A stretch of 64,000 nucleotides of DNA. Source: Aralia elata (Eukaryota; Streptophyta; Magnoliopsida; Apiales; Araliaceae). The position numbers and the translations under genes are program-made. The notes below the pieces were generated by a model. It searched no databases. It was given only the letters and a program-made list of their open reading frames with translations, and was not told the origin of the DNA. Below, one piece after another: positions 62,022 through 64,000 of this stretch. Location of the stretch: contig JAVJAP010000023.1 of assembly GCA_034770075.1 (NCBI GenBank), positions 62,001-126,000 of the forward strand. Direction: 5' to 3'. Each line of letters opens with the position of its first letter. Position 1 is the stretch's first letter.

Positions 62022-63181
62022 ACTCCAAATCAATCTAAGGTAGTGTTCTATGGTAGTAAATCGCCTAGGCATTCGAGTTATCTGACGATGATGCAAGCTA
62101 GGAAATTGTTGAGAAAAGGCTGTATAGGTTATTTGGCCCATATTGTTGATACCCAGAAAGTAGAGACAGAGATGGGACAGATACCTGTTGTAAGTGAGTT
62201 TCCCGATGTGTTTTCGATAGATTTGCCAGGTCTACCGCTAGATAGGGAGATCGAATTCGTTATAGATCTAGTACCTGGAACGGGACCGATTTCGAAAGCC
62301 CCATACAGAATGGCACCGGTGGAGATGAAGGAGCTGATGGTACAGTTGTAGGATTTGTTAGATAAGAAGTATATCCAACCGAGTGTGTCTCCTTGGGGAG
62401 CACCAATTTTATTTGTGAAAAAGAAGGACGGATCGATGAGACTTTGTATCGACTATCGGGAGTTGAACAAAGTGACGATCAAAAACAAATACCCACTACC
62501 TAGGATAGATGATTTGTTTGATCAGTTGAAGGGAGCGAAATATTTTTCCGAAATCGACTTAAGGACGGGTTATCACCAGTTGAAGGTGAGGAAGGAAGAT
62601 GTACCTAAGACGGCATTCAGGACTCGTTATGGCCATTACGAGTTCCTGGTAATGTCATTCGGGTTAACGAACCCGCCAGCGGCATTTATGGACATGATGA
62701 ATCGGGTATTCAAGCAATACTTGGATAAGTTTGTAGTTATGTTCATAGATGATATTCTGATCTATTCTAAGACTCCAAAAGATCATGCAGAACATTTAAG
62801 AATAGTGTTAGAAGCGTTGAGAAAGGAGAAATTATACGCAAAATTCTCAAAGTGTGAATTCTGGTTAGAAAGAGTTCAATTTCTGGGTGACGTGATTGAC
62901 AAGGACGGAATCTCTATGGATCCAGCAAAGGTGGAAGCAGTAATTAATTGGGAGCAACCGAAGACACCAACAGAAGTAAGAAATTTCTTGGGATTGGCAG
63001 GCTACTACAGAAGATTCATTCAAGATTTCTCCAGGATAGCAGGAACTCTAACTAATTTAACAAGGAAATCGGTAAAATTTGTTTGGACGGAAAAGTGTGA
63101 AGAAAGTTTTCAGGAGCTGAAGAAAAGGTTGAGTGAAGCACCAGTGTTGTCTTTATCTGACGATACGGGTGACTTCGTAGT
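62022..63181 (+). pseudogene. pol: Gypsy reverse transcriptase
   Basis: In the same frame comes the RT with 'FPDVFSIDLPGLPLDREIEF', a TAG at 62349-62351 (family members have Gln at this place before 'LLDKKYIQPSVSPWGAP'), 'LCIDYRELNKVTIKNKYPLP', 'SEIDLRTGYHQLKV', 'KTAFRTRYGHYEFLVMSFGL', the active site FIDD (62742-62753) and the thumb and connection ('NFLGLAGYYRRFIQDFSRIA'). The frame shifts by one base near 63180. Confidence 0.92.
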
Positions 63182-64000
63182 TATAGTGATGCGTCCCATA
63201 AAGGACTTGGCTGTGTGCTTATGCAACATGGTAAAGTTATTGCGTACGCGTCAAGGCAGTTAAAAGATTACGAAAAGGGATATCCTACCCACGACCTTGA
63301 ATTGGCAGCGGTAGTATTTGCCCTGAAGATATGGAGGCACTATTTATATGGTGCAAAGTGTGAAATATACATGGATCATAAGAGTGTGAAGTATATCTTC
63401 ACGCAAAAAGAGCTGAATATGCGACAGAGGAGATGGTTGGAGCTGATAAAGGACTACGACTGCGAAATTCTATATCACCCGGGAAAAGCTAACGTGGTAG
63501 CAGATGCGCTAAGCAGGAAGGGTATTGGTAAGTTGGCGATGATAACAGCTCAAGAAGAGTTAATTAAGGATATGGCAAGATTGAAGCTCGAAGTAAAGTT
63601 TTCAAAGGAATCTGGTGAGAAATTATTCGCAGTAGAAGCTCGTCCGACTCTATTGGACAAAATAAAGGAAGCACAAGATAGCGATGAAGAATGCGAAAAG
63701 GTGAGAAAAAGAATTTCAGATGGGGAAAAGCTTAAGATCAGTATGGGTGGTGATGGATTGTTAAGATTTGAAGGGAGAATTTTGGTGCCAGCGGTATCTG
63801 AGTTAAAGGAAGAAATTCTACAAGAAGCTCATAGTTCAAGTTACTCGATTCATCCGGGAAGCACAAAGATGTATCGAGATCTTCATCAATATTATTGGTG
63901 GCCCAATATGAAGAAAGAGGTCGCAGAGTGCGTCAGCAGATGCTTAACATGCCAGAGAGTCAAGGCTGAACATCAGAAACCGAGCGGGTTACTTCAACCC
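63182..64000 (+). pseudogene. pol: Gypsy RNase H and integrase N-terminus (runs off window)
   Basis: After the one-base frameshift a new frame is open for 273 codons to the window end. RNase H: 'YSDASHKGLGCVLMQ', 'HDLELAAVVFALKIWRHYL', 'MDHKSVKYIFTQKELNMRQR', 'HPGKANVVADALSRK', with acidic catalytic residues present. A linker precedes the integrase zinc-binding HHCC domain: 'AHSSSYSIHPGSTKMYRDLH', 'YYWWPNMKKEVAECVSRC', 'LTCQRVKAEHQKPSGLLQP'. The DDE core and any chromodomain lie outside the window. This motif series is typical of plant chromoviruses. Confidence 0.9.

Larger units (their letters stand above)
56323..64000 (+). mobile_element. Ty3/Gypsy retrotransposon with 3.1 kb LTR (continues past window)
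   Basis: A Gypsy-type element inserted in the satellite. It comprises 5' LTR, primer-binding site, an extra ORF, and gag-protease-RT-RNase H-integrase in that order; the integrase after RNase H defines Ty3/Gypsy. The gag, RT and integrase motifs and the long LTR suggest a chromovirus of the Tekay/Del type, but the chromodomain, if any, is beyond the window. The five bases CTCCT (56318-56322) are the probable TSD. In-frame stops and one frameshift make it defective. Confidence 0.92.

Overview
This window is repeat DNA from a plant nuclear genome, most likely a flowering plant. It has long-LTR Ty1/Copia and Ty3/Gypsy elements with initiator-Met-tRNA primer sites, plant-type L1-like LINEs whose ORF1 has a zinc knuckle, a tRNA-like SINE, and about 22 kb of a roughly 157-161 bp satellite. 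I found no credible host gene, tRNA or rRNA, and the species cannot be named from the sequence. The setting looks centromeric or pericentromeric; that is an inference from the satellite and the nesting.

Layout. 1-2756: a four-layer nest of Copia and Gypsy LTR 3' ends. 2757-4130: unclassified, promoter-like at its left end. 4130-15457: satellite array in + orientation, broken by a SINE at 12748; much of it (about 6220-15400) is full of one-base insertions that look like unpolished long-read sequence. 15458-19774: a truncated Copia 3' half with its LTR, then a reverse Gypsy LTR fragment. From 19775 the satellite runs in the opposite orientation and belongs to a different subfamily.

The minus-oriented array (19775-24953, 41444-45584, 49559-50744, 55301-56322) was once a single block of about 11.5 kb. 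It was split by a Copia element (24954-41443, TSD AGATG), a solo Gypsy-type LTR (45585-49558, TSD AGAAC), a 5'-truncated LINE (50745-55300) and a long-LTR Gypsy element (56323 to beyond the window end). The array has a six-monomer higher-order repeat of 939 bp.

The Copia 5' LTR is itself interrupted by a SINE (25463-25668) and by an unusual LINE (26338-33187). That LINE carries ORF1 and a 3' tail but no ORF2, and a solo Gypsy-type LTR (28530-32286, TSD CCCTT) sits inside its ORF1 without disturbing the frame on either side. The order of events is therefore satellite, Copia, LINE, Gypsy LTR.

The terminal Gypsy element has an extra coiled-coil ORF upstream of gag. Its gag-pol frame is broken by several stops that are all TAG, as expected from CAG-to-TAG change at methylated CHG sites. 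The points most worth following are the ORF1-only LINE sharing a 3' tail with an ORF2-bearing LINE, the 939 bp higher-order repeat, the extra Gypsy ORF, and the GC-rich palindromes found in unrelated LTR elements.
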